A stretch of 64,000 nt of DNA, taken from Sphingobium sp. (GTDB lineage: Bacteria; Pseudomonadota; Alphaproteobacteria; Sphingomonadales; Sphingomonadaceae). Made by a program: the position numbers and the translations under genes. The notes under the pieces were generated by a model. The model saw only the letters and a list, made by a program, of their open reading frames with translations. It searched no databases and was not told the DNA's origin. The stretch is taken from positions 62,001 to 126,000 of the forward strand of contig JAGIAA010000007.1 in NCBI GenBank assembly GCA_017745115.1. The letters run 5' to 3'. Below, in pieces: positions 8,261 to 16,206 of this stretch. Every line of letters begins with the position of its first letter. Position 1 is the first letter of the stretch.

Positions 8261-9582
8261 TCTGTCTCTCCCAGACGGCTTATGAAGCCGAGCATGACCT
8301 GAAGCGCGATGTCCGCGTCTTCGGTCGTGACCGTCTCGGCCGGATTATGGCTTATCCCTCCGCCGCAGCGAATGAACAACATCGCCGTCGGGCAGAGCGC
8401 CGCCATCACCATTGCATCATGGCCGGCGCCCGAGACGAGGCGGCGTATTGGCTGGCCGGCATCCGCGCAGGCGGCGTCCATGAGGTCCATGAGTGCGGGG
8501 TCGCAGGGGCTGGCGGGGAGATCGTGGATAAGGTCTGTCGAGAAATCGAGGCCGCGCCGTTCGACGATGCCGGCTAGCGTCTCGACGATCGCGTCGGCTG
8601 CGCGATTGCGCCGCTCCATGTCGCCCGAGCGGATATCGATGGTGAAGCGCACCTCGCCCGGAATGACATTGGCGGCGCCGGGCAGCACCTCCATCTTGCC
8701 GACCGTGGCAACGAGATCCGAGGCGTCCCCGCGCGCGATGGCCTCCACCGCGAGAGCCATCTCGGCAGCCCCCGCGAGCGCATCGCGCCGAAGCGGCATG
8801 GAACTGGTTCCGGCATGGCCGGACATGCCCAACACTTGCACCTGGTAGCGCAGCTGCGCGGCGATGCCCGTGACGGTCCCAACCGCGAGCCCTTCGGCCT
8901 CCAGCACGGGGCCCTGCTCGATATGGGCCTCGAGATAGGCAAGCGTGGCGCCCTTGGGACGGCGGGCTGAAACATAGTCGTCACCCCAGCCTCGAGCCGG
9001 GATCCCGCTCCCTTTTTCACCGCTTTCCAGCAAGCGCGATCCTGGCGCGAGGTCGGGATGACGGAAAGAGAAGAGGGCTTGCTCGAGCGTAATCCCCGCT
9101 CCGTCGGCCAGCTCCAGCGCCCCGACCTCAAGCGTCCCCGCCACTGCCCGGCTGGTCAGCATCGCGGCGGGAAAGCGCGAGCCCTCTTCGTCGCCGAAGG
9201 CGATCACCTCGATCGGGAAAGGCATGCGCCTGCCGGCTGCGCTCAGCGCGGCCACCGCCTCAACGCCCAGCATGATGCCGAGCGGCCCGTCATAGCGGCC
9301 ACCATCGCGTACGCTGTCGAGATGACTGCCGATGAGCAGCGCCGGCGCGCCGGGGATCGTGCCCTCGTAACGGCCGATGAGATTGGCGGCGGCGTCGCGG
9401 CGGACGGTCATGCCTGCCTCCACCATCCAGCCGGCGAGCGCCTCTTGCGCCGCGGCATAGGCTGGGGTCAGATAGGCACGATACAGCCCGCCCGCCATGT
9501 CGCTATAGGGCGCGATCCCGAGTAGATCGCAACGCGCCACCGCGCGCGCGCCGCCGGGCGCGAGGGCGTCCAGCGTCACCAT
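8257..9582 (-). CDS. allC: Allantoate amidohydrolase (M20 peptidase / hydantoinase-carbamoylase family)
   Basis: The enzyme hydrolyses allantoate to ureidoglycine, carbon dioxide and ammonia using two metal ions. In 441 residues it shows GSHLDSV (metal His 87), GGRYDGPLG (bridging Asp 98), FGDEEGSRF (catalytic and metal Glu at about 132-133), EAHIEQGPVLE (metal His) and GAGHDAMVM (C-terminal metal His). These fit allantoate amidohydrolase, but beta-ureidopropionase and N-carbamoylase relatives share them. The substrate is assigned from the operon, between allantoinase PuuE and PucG. The ATG at 9582 overlaps the hpxW stop by 7 bp. Confidence 0.88.
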   Translation of the reverse strand: MVTLDALAPGGARAVARCDLLGIAPYSDMAGGLYRAYLTPAYAAAQEALAGWMVEAGMTVRRDAAANLIGRYEGTIPGAPALLIGSHLDSVRDGGRYDGPLGIMLGVEAVAALSAAGRRMPFPIEVIAFGDEEGSRFPAAMLTSRAVAGTLEVGALELADGAGITLEQALFSFRHPDLAPGSRLLESGEKGSGIPARGWGDDYVSARRPKGATLAYLEAHIEQGPVLEAEGLAVGTVTGIAAQLRYQVQVLGMSGHAGTSSMPLRRDALAGAAEMALAVEAIARGDASDLVATVGKMEVLPGAANVIPGEVRFTIDIRSGDMERRNRAADAIVETLAGIVERRGLDFSTDLIHDLPASPCDPALMDLMDAACADAGQPIRRLVSGAGHDAMVMAALCPTAMLFIRCGGGISHNPAETVTTEDADIALQVMLGFISRLGETD

Positions 9583-11159
9583 GCCGCCGCCAGCCCGTCG
9601 CTGCGCGGATCTGTGGCGCCCTCCAGGCGTCCGTCATGATGGCGGACGATAGCGCCGGCATGGCCCATCATCGACGTCAGCGGACCCACCCGCTCGATGA
9701 CATGTCCTGCCTTTGCAAGCTCGTCGTACAGCGCCGCGTCGAAGCCGTCTTCGATCTTAAGGCTGGTGCTCTGCTCGCCCCAGGTTCGCCCGAGCAGCCA
9801 GCGCGGCCTCGAGATCGCCTCCTGCAGGTCGACGCCGTAGCGGGCGTAGCGCGTGAAGATCGCCGCCTGCGTCTGCGGCTGCCCTTCACCGCCCATCGTG
9901 CCATAGGCCATCACCCGCCCGTCATCGAAGATCGCCAGCGCGGGATTAAGCGTGTGAAAGGGCTTGCGTCCGGGCTTCAGCGCGTTCCAGCCGTCCTCGG
10001 CCAGACGAAAGCTGCTGCCCCGGTTCTGCCAGGTGATGCCGGTGCGCGGCAGCACGAGGCCCGATCCGAACTCGAAATAGGTCGACTGGATGCAACTCAC
10101 CACCCTACCCTCACCGTCCGCCGCGCCGAACCAGCAGGTGTCGCCGGGGTGCGAGAGCTGGGGCCATGGAAGAGCTTGTGCCGGGTGAATGCTTGCCGCC
10201 AGAGCATCCATGGCAGCGCCATCTTCGAAAGCGCCCTGATAGTCGAACAGATGATAGTCCGGATCGCCGACATGGCGGTCGCGCAGCATGAAAGCCTGCT
10301 TGGTCGCCTCCACAAGGCCATGCACATGAGCAAAGCCGTCCGTCGTGTCCGCGGCGATGCGATCGAACAGGGCCAGGATCATGAGAGATGCGAAGCCTTG
10401 GGTCGGCGGCGCACTGTTATAAAGACGCGCGCCTTCAATGACGGCATGGAGAGGATCGGGCCGCGAAGCGCAATGTGTTGCGAGGTCGCTCGCCGAAACG
10501 GGGCTGCCGAGTTCCGCGAGATCGGCGGCAATGTCCGCTGACAAGCCACCATTGTAGAAGCCCTCCAGGCCCTCAGCGGCCAGCCTTCTCAGAGTCTTCG
10601 CAAGCGCCAGCTGTTTCAGGACATCGCCCTGCGCAAGAGGTCTCCCCTCCGGCTCGAAGATCGCGGCATAGGCGCCCGGCTGCGCGCGTAATTCCGCGCC
10701 CTTGGATGCTGCGATGGCCGCGCCACCTGCCGTGATCGCTACGCCCTTCTCGGCATGGGCAATCGCGTCGCGCAGCAGGCTGTCGAGCGGCAGGGTGCCG
10801 CCGGACTCCGCCAGCGCCGCCGCCCAGCCCGAGATCGTCCCCGCCACCGTGTTCGCCGCAAGCGGGCCGCGCGTCGGCACGGCATCGAGCCCGGCATAGA
10901 GCTTGAGATCCGCCTTCGCCGCCGCGCCGCCACAGCCATGCACGCTCCAGACACGCCCATCCGGCTCGCGCACCAGCCAGAAGCCGTCGCCACCGATCCC
11001 GGTCATGTGCGGATAGACCACCGCCAGTGTTGCAGCGACCGCCACGCAGGCCTCGACCGCATTGCCGCCGTCCCTGAGGATTGCAAGGCCCGCCTCGCTC
11101 GCCAGAAAATGCGGCGCGGTCACCATGCCGTTGCGGCTCTGGACGGTAGCGAGGGTCAT
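9576..11159 (-). CDS. hpxW: Oxamate amidohydrolase-type gamma-glutamyltransferase homologue
   Basis: This 527-residue protein is an Ntn-hydrolase of the gamma-glutamyltransferase superfamily. The autoprocessing/catalytic threonine is T341 in HPGDTCWFG, where classical GGTs have a TTH motif. The following GSGLVLPRTGITWQNRGSSF and GTMGGEGQPQTQAAIFTRY blocks fit the HpxW type, which in Klebsiella hydrolyses oxamate to oxalate and ammonia. There is no obvious signal peptide, unlike periplasmic GGTs, which agrees with a cytoplasmic catabolic role. It starts 1 bp after the nucleosidase stop and overlaps allC by 7 bp. The function is inferred from family blocks and from having hpxZ in the same operon. 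Confidence 0.82.
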   Translation of the reverse strand: MTLATVQSRNGMVTAPHFLASEAGLAILRDGGNAVEACVAVAATLAVVYPHMTGIGGDGFWLVREPDGRVWSVHGCGGAAAKADLKLYAGLDAVPTRGPLAANTVAGTISGWAAALAESGGTLPLDSLLRDAIAHAEKGVAITAGGAAIAASKGAELRAQPGAYAAIFEPEGRPLAQGDVLKQLALAKTLRRLAAEGLEGFYNGGLSADIAADLAELGSPVSASDLATHCASRPDPLHAVIEGARLYNSAPPTQGFASLMILALFDRIAADTTDGFAHVHGLVEATKQAFMLRDRHVGDPDYHLFDYQGAFEDGAAMDALAASIHPAQALPWPQLSHPGDTCWFGAADGEGRVVSCIQSTYFEFGSGLVLPRTGITWQNRGSSFRLAEDGWNALKPGRKPFHTLNPALAIFDDGRVMAYGTMGGEGQPQTQAAIFTRYARYGVDLQEAISRPRWLLGRTWGEQSTSLKIEDGFDAALYDELAKAGHVIERVGPLTSMMGHAGAIVRHHDGRLEGATDPRSDGLAAAW

Positions 11160-11160
11160 C

Positions 11161-12069
11161 TCAGTCCGGCAGCGCCGCGACGAACGCGCGAACCACGTTG
11201 GCGCTGTTGGCCGACGCCAGCGTCATGAAGGTGACCATCTGGTTCTCACCGGCATCGCCTCCGGCCAGGTCGGAGAGCGAGCGAAAGACGATAGCTGGCA
11301 CCGCATTGGCATAGGCGACCTGCGCGACCGCCGCGCTCTCCATGTCGAGCACATTGGCTTTCCAGGCGCCGTAAAGATAGTCGCGGAATTCGGCATTGTC
11401 CGCAAAGACGCTGGCGCTGACGCCCGTGCCGCCCACAACCACCCTCGGGTCTTTCGGGAGGCAGGCGCTCGCTGCCGTATCGGTGCAACGCCGCAGCTTG
11501 ACGTCAGCCGCAACCGTCTTTGCCAACTCGAGCAGCCCGGGATCGACCGCGAGCGTATAGTGGCGCTTCCCCGGCTCGCTCGCATTGCCCACGCGCACCC
11601 CGCGGGGGAACATCATCCCGAAATTGGGCGGCGCTCCCACCTCGACCGGCTCCGGCGTCACCCAACCCTTGTCGGTCTTGCGCGCGAAGCTGACCTCCAG
11701 ATATTGCGCCCAGTTGGCAGGCACGATCACGTCGCCGATCGACAGCGAGGGATCGACGCCGCCGGCGATGCCGGAAAACACAATACGCTTCACCTTGAAG
11801 CGGTCCAGCACGAGCTGGGTGTTCATCGCCGCATTCACCATTGAAACGCCGCTCTGCATCAGCAGTACCGGTTTGCCGGCCATTCGCCCGGCCGTGAAGA
11901 CAAGGCCGTTGATCTTATAGTCCTTCGGCTTTTCCAGCGCATGGACCAGCGCCTCATATTCCGGCGCGAAAGCCGTCATGACCACCGTGCGCGGCGTCGC
12001 GTCAAGCTTCTGCGCGGCGGCGGGCGCGGCGACCAAAGCAACGAGGGTGAGGCAGAGCGCCCGTGTCAT
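11161..12069 (-). CDS. Exported MTA/SAH-nucleosidase-like purine nucleosidase (PNP_UDP fold)
   Basis: The protein is 302 residues. It opens with a clear Sec signal peptide (positively charged start, hydrophobic LCLTLVALVAAPAAA, cleavage near AAAQ). The mature part is a nucleoside phosphorylase/nucleosidase fold with AFAPEYEALVHAL, MQSGVSMVNAAMN, SGIAGGVDPSLSIGDVIVPA and late NVLDMESAAVAQVA, whose Met-Glu pair binds the ribose. Two cysteines in RRCTDTAASACLP could form a disulphide. A periplasmic nucleosidase would release purine bases for the neighbouring NCS2 permease. The ATG at 12069 overlaps the permease stop by ATGA. The exact nucleoside is unknown. Confidence 0.8.
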   Translation of the reverse strand: MTRALCLTLVALVAAPAAAQKLDATPRTVVMTAFAPEYEALVHALEKPKDYKINGLVFTAGRMAGKPVLLMQSGVSMVNAAMNTQLVLDRFKVKRIVFSGIAGGVDPSLSIGDVIVPANWAQYLEVSFARKTDKGWVTPEPVEVGAPPNFGMMFPRGVRVGNASEPGKRHYTLAVDPGLLELAKTVAADVKLRRCTDTAASACLPKDPRVVVGGTGVSASVFADNAEFRDYLYGAWKANVLDMESAAVAQVAYANAVPAIVFRSLSDLAGGDAGENQMVTFMTLASANSANVVRAFVAALPD

Positions 12070-13412
12070 GCGGCCGCCATCCAGGCGAAGCGGATGACGA
12101 ACAGGCCAGCGAGCAGGAACAGGAACCAGTCGGCCCTCTTCGCCGTGCCGCGCAACAGTTTGAGCGCCGCATGGGCGGTGATGCCGAAGGCAAGGCCATT
12201 GGCGATCGAAAAGGTGAGCGGGATCATCGCCACAGTAAGGAAGGCGGGGATCGCGCTCATCGGGTCTTCCCATTCGACTTCCGTCAGCGGCAGCAGCATG
12301 AGCCCGCCGACGATGATCAGCGCGGGGGCAGTCGCGGCCAGAGGCACGATCTGCGCATAGGGGGCGACGAACATGGTGATGAGGAAGAGGATGCCGGTGA
12401 CGACAGCCGTCAGCCCCGTGCGACCGCCCGCCTGCACGCCCGCAGCGTTCTCGACATAGGAGGTGACTGTACTGGTGCCCGCCATCGAGCCGATGATCGT
12501 CGCAGTTGCGTCCGTGATGAGGATGCGATTGAGGCCCGGAATTTTGCCAGCCGCATCCATGAGCCCTGCGCGCTTGGTCACCGCAACCAGCGTGCCGATA
12601 TTATCGAACAGGTCGACGAAGAGGAAGACGAACAGGATCTCTACAAGGCCGAGCCCGTGGCTCCCGCCCGCACCGAACACGCCGGGTAGGTCGAGCTTGA
12701 ACGCCGTGCCGGTGAGCGCCGCGAGGCTATAGGGCTCCGGGCTGACCGTGACCATGCCGAACAGCCAGCCGACGATGGTGGTCGCGACGATGCCGATGAG
12801 CATCGCGCCGCGCACGCCCCAGACACTGAGCGCACCAATCAAAATGAGTCCGAACAGGGCCAGCGCCGCGCCGGGCGCCTTGAGATTGCCCAGTGCCACA
12901 TAGGTCGCCGGATCGGCGACGACGATGCCGGCATTCTTGAGTCCGATGAAGCCGATGAAGAGGCCGATGCCTCCTGCCACCGCAGCGAACAGATAGGTGG
13001 GAATCGAAGCGACGATGAGCTGGCGCACCCCGGTCACGGTGAGGATCAGGAAGCAGACGCCCGAGATGAATACGCAGCCAAGCGCGACCGGCCAGGGGAC
13101 ATGCATCTGCATGACCACGGTGAAGGTGAAATAGGCATTGAGACCCATGCCCGGCGCAAGGGCGAGAGGGGTGTTCGCGATGAGCCCCATCATGATCGAG
13201 GCGACGCCCGCCGCGAAGCAGGTCGCGGCCGCAACGGAGGCGACCGGCATGCCCGCCTGCCCGAGGATCGAGGGATTGACCAGCACGATGTAGGCCATGG
13301 TGAGGAAGGTGGTCACGCCGGCCAGCACTTCCGTTCGCGCCGTGGTCCTGCGCTCCGCCAATGTGAAAGTGCGCTCCAGCACGCCCGGCGGCGCGGACCC
13401 ATTCTCGTTCAT
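12066..13412 (-). CDS. NCS2-family purine (adenine/guanine/hypoxanthine) permease, AzgA-like
   Basis: This is a 448-residue inner-membrane transporter with about 12-14 hydrophobic segments. It carries AzgA-branch features: TEVLAGVTTFLTMAYIVLVNP at the start, NTPLALAPGMGLNAYFTF in the third segment, and FVDLFDNIGTLVAVTKRAG plus GTSTVTSYVENAAGVQAGGR in the substrate-binding half. AzgA-like NCS2 proteins import adenine, guanine or hypoxanthine with protons; the separate UacT/XanP branch takes urate or xanthine. It overlaps the amidase stop and the nucleosidase start by 4 bp each. It probably supplies the operon with bases released outside the cell. Confidence 0.88.
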   Translation of the reverse strand: MNENGSAPPGVLERTFTLAERRTTARTEVLAGVTTFLTMAYIVLVNPSILGQAGMPVASVAAATCFAAGVASIMMGLIANTPLALAPGMGLNAYFTFTVVMQMHVPWPVALGCVFISGVCFLILTVTGVRQLIVASIPTYLFAAVAGGIGLFIGFIGLKNAGIVVADPATYVALGNLKAPGAALALFGLILIGALSVWGVRGAMLIGIVATTIVGWLFGMVTVSPEPYSLAALTGTAFKLDLPGVFGAGGSHGLGLVEILFVFLFVDLFDNIGTLVAVTKRAGLMDAAGKIPGLNRILITDATATIIGSMAGTSTVTSYVENAAGVQAGGRTGLTAVVTGILFLITMFVAPYAQIVPLAATAPALIIVGGLMLLPLTEVEWEDPMSAIPAFLTVAMIPLTFSIANGLAFGITAHAALKLLRGTAKRADWFLFLLAGLFVIRFAWMAAA

Positions 13413-14761
13413 TGATATTCCCCCCGAACCCCGATTTCCGTCTCAAATTTTGCCGACGTGACGCCGGTGATCCCTCTGTCTTCAAGTTCCGCGGCAAAGC
13501 GAAATAGCGCCGGCTCGCCGCCGGGCTTGCCGATGAGTTGCAGTCCGAGCGGCAGCTGGCCCGGCCGACGCAGTGGCACGGCGAGCGACGGCAGGCCGGT
13601 AAAGCTGATCGGCTGGCTATGGATGCCGAGATCCGCACGCGCCGCCGTCATGACGCCGTCGATCATGATGCGCGGGTCGTCGAGCGGTGGGGCGGCACAG
13701 GGCGTCGCGGGCGCTAGCAGCACATCGAAATCCGCCATGAGATCGGCGATCTGCGCACAGAACAGAGTTCGGAACGCTTGCGCATCCTTGTAAAGCCTCA
13801 ATGGCAGTAGCGCCCCGGCGATCAGCCGGTCGCGCACTTGGGGGTCGAAGGCCATGGCATCGCGCGACAACGCGGCGCGGTGCAGGCTGCCGCCTTCGCT
13901 CGCCGTGATGAGGAATGCCGCCGAGCGGGCCCGCATCACATCTGGCAAGGCGATCAGCGGCGTGTCAGGGGCAATGGTCTCAATCGCCGCAATCTGCGCC
14001 GGATCGACATTCTCGCGAAAACGCCCGCCCAGCCGCGCCACGCGCAACTGCTCTTTTCCCACAGCTGCCGATCGCCCGCTCAGCACTTCCCAGACAGCGA
14101 CCATATCGGCGAGGGAAGCCGTGAACGGCCCGACATCGTCGAAGCTCTCCGCGAACGGGAAGACCCCGCCCATCGGCAAGTTGCCATGCGTCGGCTTGAG
14201 GCCATAGAGCCCGCACAGGCTCGCCGGCACCCGGATCGAGCCATTGGTGTCGGATCCCAGCGAAAAAGGCAGGAGGCCGGCCGCGACGGCGCTTGCCGAC
14301 CCGCCCGAAGAACCCCCTGCCAGGCGCGTAAGATCGTGCGGGTTGCGCGTCGGGCCGAAGCGGGCATTGATCGTCGCGAACCCATAAGCGAATTCGTCCA
14401 TGTTGAGCGTGGCGACCAGCACCGCCCCTGCCCCGCGCAGCCGCTTGATCGCATCGGCATCCTCGATGGCGGGCTGCGCATCGGCATAAAGCGCCGAGCC
14501 CGCCGTGGTCGGCAGCCCAGCGACGTCGAACAGATCCTTGACGCCATAGGGCACCCCGGCCAAGGGCCCGGGATCTCGGCCCGTGGCGAGCGCATCGTCG
14601 ACCAGCGCCGCGTCCGTCATTGCCCGCTCCGCAAGAATGCGCGTCACGGCGACGAGCGGCGGCGCATGCTGCGCGAGATCGGCTAGGCAGCGCTCGGCGG
14701 CACGGCGCGCCGTGATCCTACCCGATCGCACATCGGCAGCGATCTCGAGCGCGCGCCTCAT
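13409..14761 (-). CDS. AtzE-type amidase (amidase signature family) of the hpx/oxalurate type
   Basis: This is a 450-residue amidase-signature enzyme with the Ser-cisSer-Lys triad visible: K75 in GVKDLFDVAG, the cis-serine near S151 in GGSSGGSASA, and the nucleophile S175 in DTNGSIRVP. AtzE-type amidases with a small AtzG (DUF4089) partner occur both in cyanurate/biuret clusters and beside hpxZ in purine clusters. Here the partner-like domain is fused to the preceding transporter. The likely substrate is a carbamoyl compound such as oxalurate, which would give oxamate or free carbamate products for HpxW; this is inference. The ATG at 14761 overlaps the transporter stop by ATGA. Confidence 0.82.
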   Translation of the reverse strand: MRRALEIAADVRSGRITARRAAERCLADLAQHAPPLVAVTRILAERAMTDAALVDDALATGRDPGPLAGVPYGVKDLFDVAGLPTTAGSALYADAQPAIEDADAIKRLRGAGAVLVATLNMDEFAYGFATINARFGPTRNPHDLTRLAGGSSGGSASAVAAGLLPFSLGSDTNGSIRVPASLCGLYGLKPTHGNLPMGGVFPFAESFDDVGPFTASLADMVAVWEVLSGRSAAVGKEQLRVARLGGRFRENVDPAQIAAIETIAPDTPLIALPDVMRARSAAFLITASEGGSLHRAALSRDAMAFDPQVRDRLIAGALLPLRLYKDAQAFRTLFCAQIADLMADFDVLLAPATPCAAPPLDDPRIMIDGVMTAARADLGIHSQPISFTGLPSLAVPLRRPGQLPLGLQLIGKPGGEPALFRFAAELEDRGITGVTSAKFETEIGVRGEYQ

Positions 14762-15918
14762 GGGCCGGGATCCTCGTCGCGTGCCAGCAATATGTCTGCA
14801 TGCCGTTGGAGCAGCGCCATGTTGCCAATGACACCTGCCATGCACACCGGCGGCATGGTCATGCCGATGGCGCTTGCGGCGCTTTCGATCTCGGCCTGCG
14901 TCCGGGGGATCGCCTGGGCTGTGAGTGCCGCATTGGCCAGCGCTTCGCCCTCGCGCCGGAAACGCCCGGCCAGCGCCGCGCAGACGAAAAGCTGCAGCTG
15001 GTGGAAGATCATCAAGGGCAGCACGACGAGGCCAACCTGTGCCGGCGCAAACAGCGCGCCTGCCAACGGCACGCCCGAAACCAGGCTCTTCTTCGAGCCG
15101 CAGAACAGGAGGACGATGCTGTCCTCGCGCCTCAGTCGGACGATCCGCGCGGCGAGTATGTTGATCCCCATGATGAAGGCGAGGATGACGGCGCTGAGCA
15201 GCAGCAGTTCCAGGAGGTCCGTGACATCGATGCGGTGCCAGATGCCGTTCACCACCGCCGCGCTGAATGCAGAATAGACGACGAGTAGGATGGAGCCGCG
15301 GTCGACCGGCTGCAGGATCTTCTTGTTGCGCTCGACGAAGCCACCGATCCACGGTCGCAGCAGATGCCCGCCGACGAAGGGCACAAGCAGCTGGATAACG
15401 ATGCTTCTGACCGAGCCCCAGCCGGAAAGCGACACGCCGCCGCCAGCATGCATGAACAGGCCGACGAGCAGCGGCGTCAGCAATATACCGAACAGGTTGG
15501 AGAGCGAGGCGCTGGTCACCGCCGCGGCGACATCGCCGCCCGCCATAGCCGTGAAGGCGATGGACGATTGCACCGTCGAAGGCAGCAAGGTCAGGAACAG
15601 CAGGCCCGAGGCAAGCAGCGGGTTGATCCAGCCCGACGTGGCCGCGATCACGGCGAGGCCGGCGATGGGAAAGAGGATGTAGGTCGAGACGAAGACGAGC
15701 CCGTGCAGCTTCCAATTGCCGATGCTCTGCAGGATGGCCTGCCGCGAGAGCTTGGCGCCGTGGAGAAAGAAGAGCAGCGCAATGCCGAGGTCGGCGGCAA
15801 TATTCGTCCACTGAGCCGCGGTGCCTTGAGCCGGCAGCAGCGAGGCCGCGCCCAAGGTCGCGATGAGCATGACCAGGAAGGGATCCAGCGATCCGAAAAT
15901 TTTAGGTATGCGGAGCAT
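14758..15918 (-). CDS. SBF-like (bile acid:Na+ symporter family) transporter with C-terminal AtzG/DUF4089-like tail
   Basis: The first 325 or so residues form an SBF-like transporter with about ten hydrophobic segments. Typical stretches are ADLGIALLFFLHGAKLSRQA, LLPSTVQSSIAFTAMAGGD and FCGSKKSLVSGVPLAGALF. The last 60 residues are soluble and resemble the small AtzG/DUF4089 subunit that usually comes as a separate gene just before AtzE (EIESAASAIGMTMPP, then GVIGNMALLQRHADILL). No stop separates the two parts. The ATG at 15918 gives the family N-terminus, and longer upstream frames carry no transporter sequence. This is the promoter-proximal cistron of the purine operon. The substrate is unknown; an organic anion of the pathway is plausible. 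Confidence 0.75.
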   Translation of the reverse strand: MLRIPKIFGSLDPFLVMLIATLGAASLLPAQGTAAQWTNIAADLGIALLFFLHGAKLSRQAILQSIGNWKLHGLVFVSTYILFPIAGLAVIAATSGWINPLLASGLLFLTLLPSTVQSSIAFTAMAGGDVAAAVTSASLSNLFGILLTPLLVGLFMHAGGGVSLSGWGSVRSIVIQLLVPFVGGHLLRPWIGGFVERNKKILQPVDRGSILLVVYSAFSAAVVNGIWHRIDVTDLLELLLLSAVILAFIMGINILAARIVRLRREDSIVLLFCGSKKSLVSGVPLAGALFAPAQVGLVVLPLMIFHQLQLFVCAALAGRFRREGEALANAALTAQAIPRTQAEIESAASAIGMTMPPVCMAGVIGNMALLQRHADILLARDEDPGP

Positions 15919-16206
15919 CTCGGCAATACTGCCTTTCTTCCCCCGCCCGATCCAACACAATGACCGAAACGAATCGTTGCGAAAAACCGAGCACCCCAAG
16001 GAACAGCGGTGAATGAGGTTACGCCTGTTTGGAGACTTTCCCTCCTTGGCTCCTTTCGCAATGGAGCGTAGCTTTGCCCGCGGGATTAGCAAACCAGGCA
16101 GAGTAAGGCGACGACACTGAACTGGGCAATCGACTCCGGTTTTGCGACCGATATGAAGGCCAAGCCCGTCTTCGGCTTGGTAGCAGTCACCACAGTGTCG
16201 GACACA
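15919..16206. other. Upstream region of the purine operon
   Basis: No convincing gene is seen. The promoter for the 14-gene minus-strand operon should lie here. A short palindrome AACGA-A-TCGTT at 15968-15978, about 50 bp before the transporter ATG, could be an operator. A hairpin CCAAGCC-N7-GGCTTGG at 16160-16180 has no adjacent T-run and may or may not be a terminator for the dehydrogenase gene upstream of it. No regulator gene for the operon is next to it. Confidence 0.35.

Noticed and set aside
16160..16180. Hairpin CCAAGCC-N7-GGCTTGG as a terminator
   Set aside because: No T-run on either strand, so it is mentioned only as a feature of the intergenic region.
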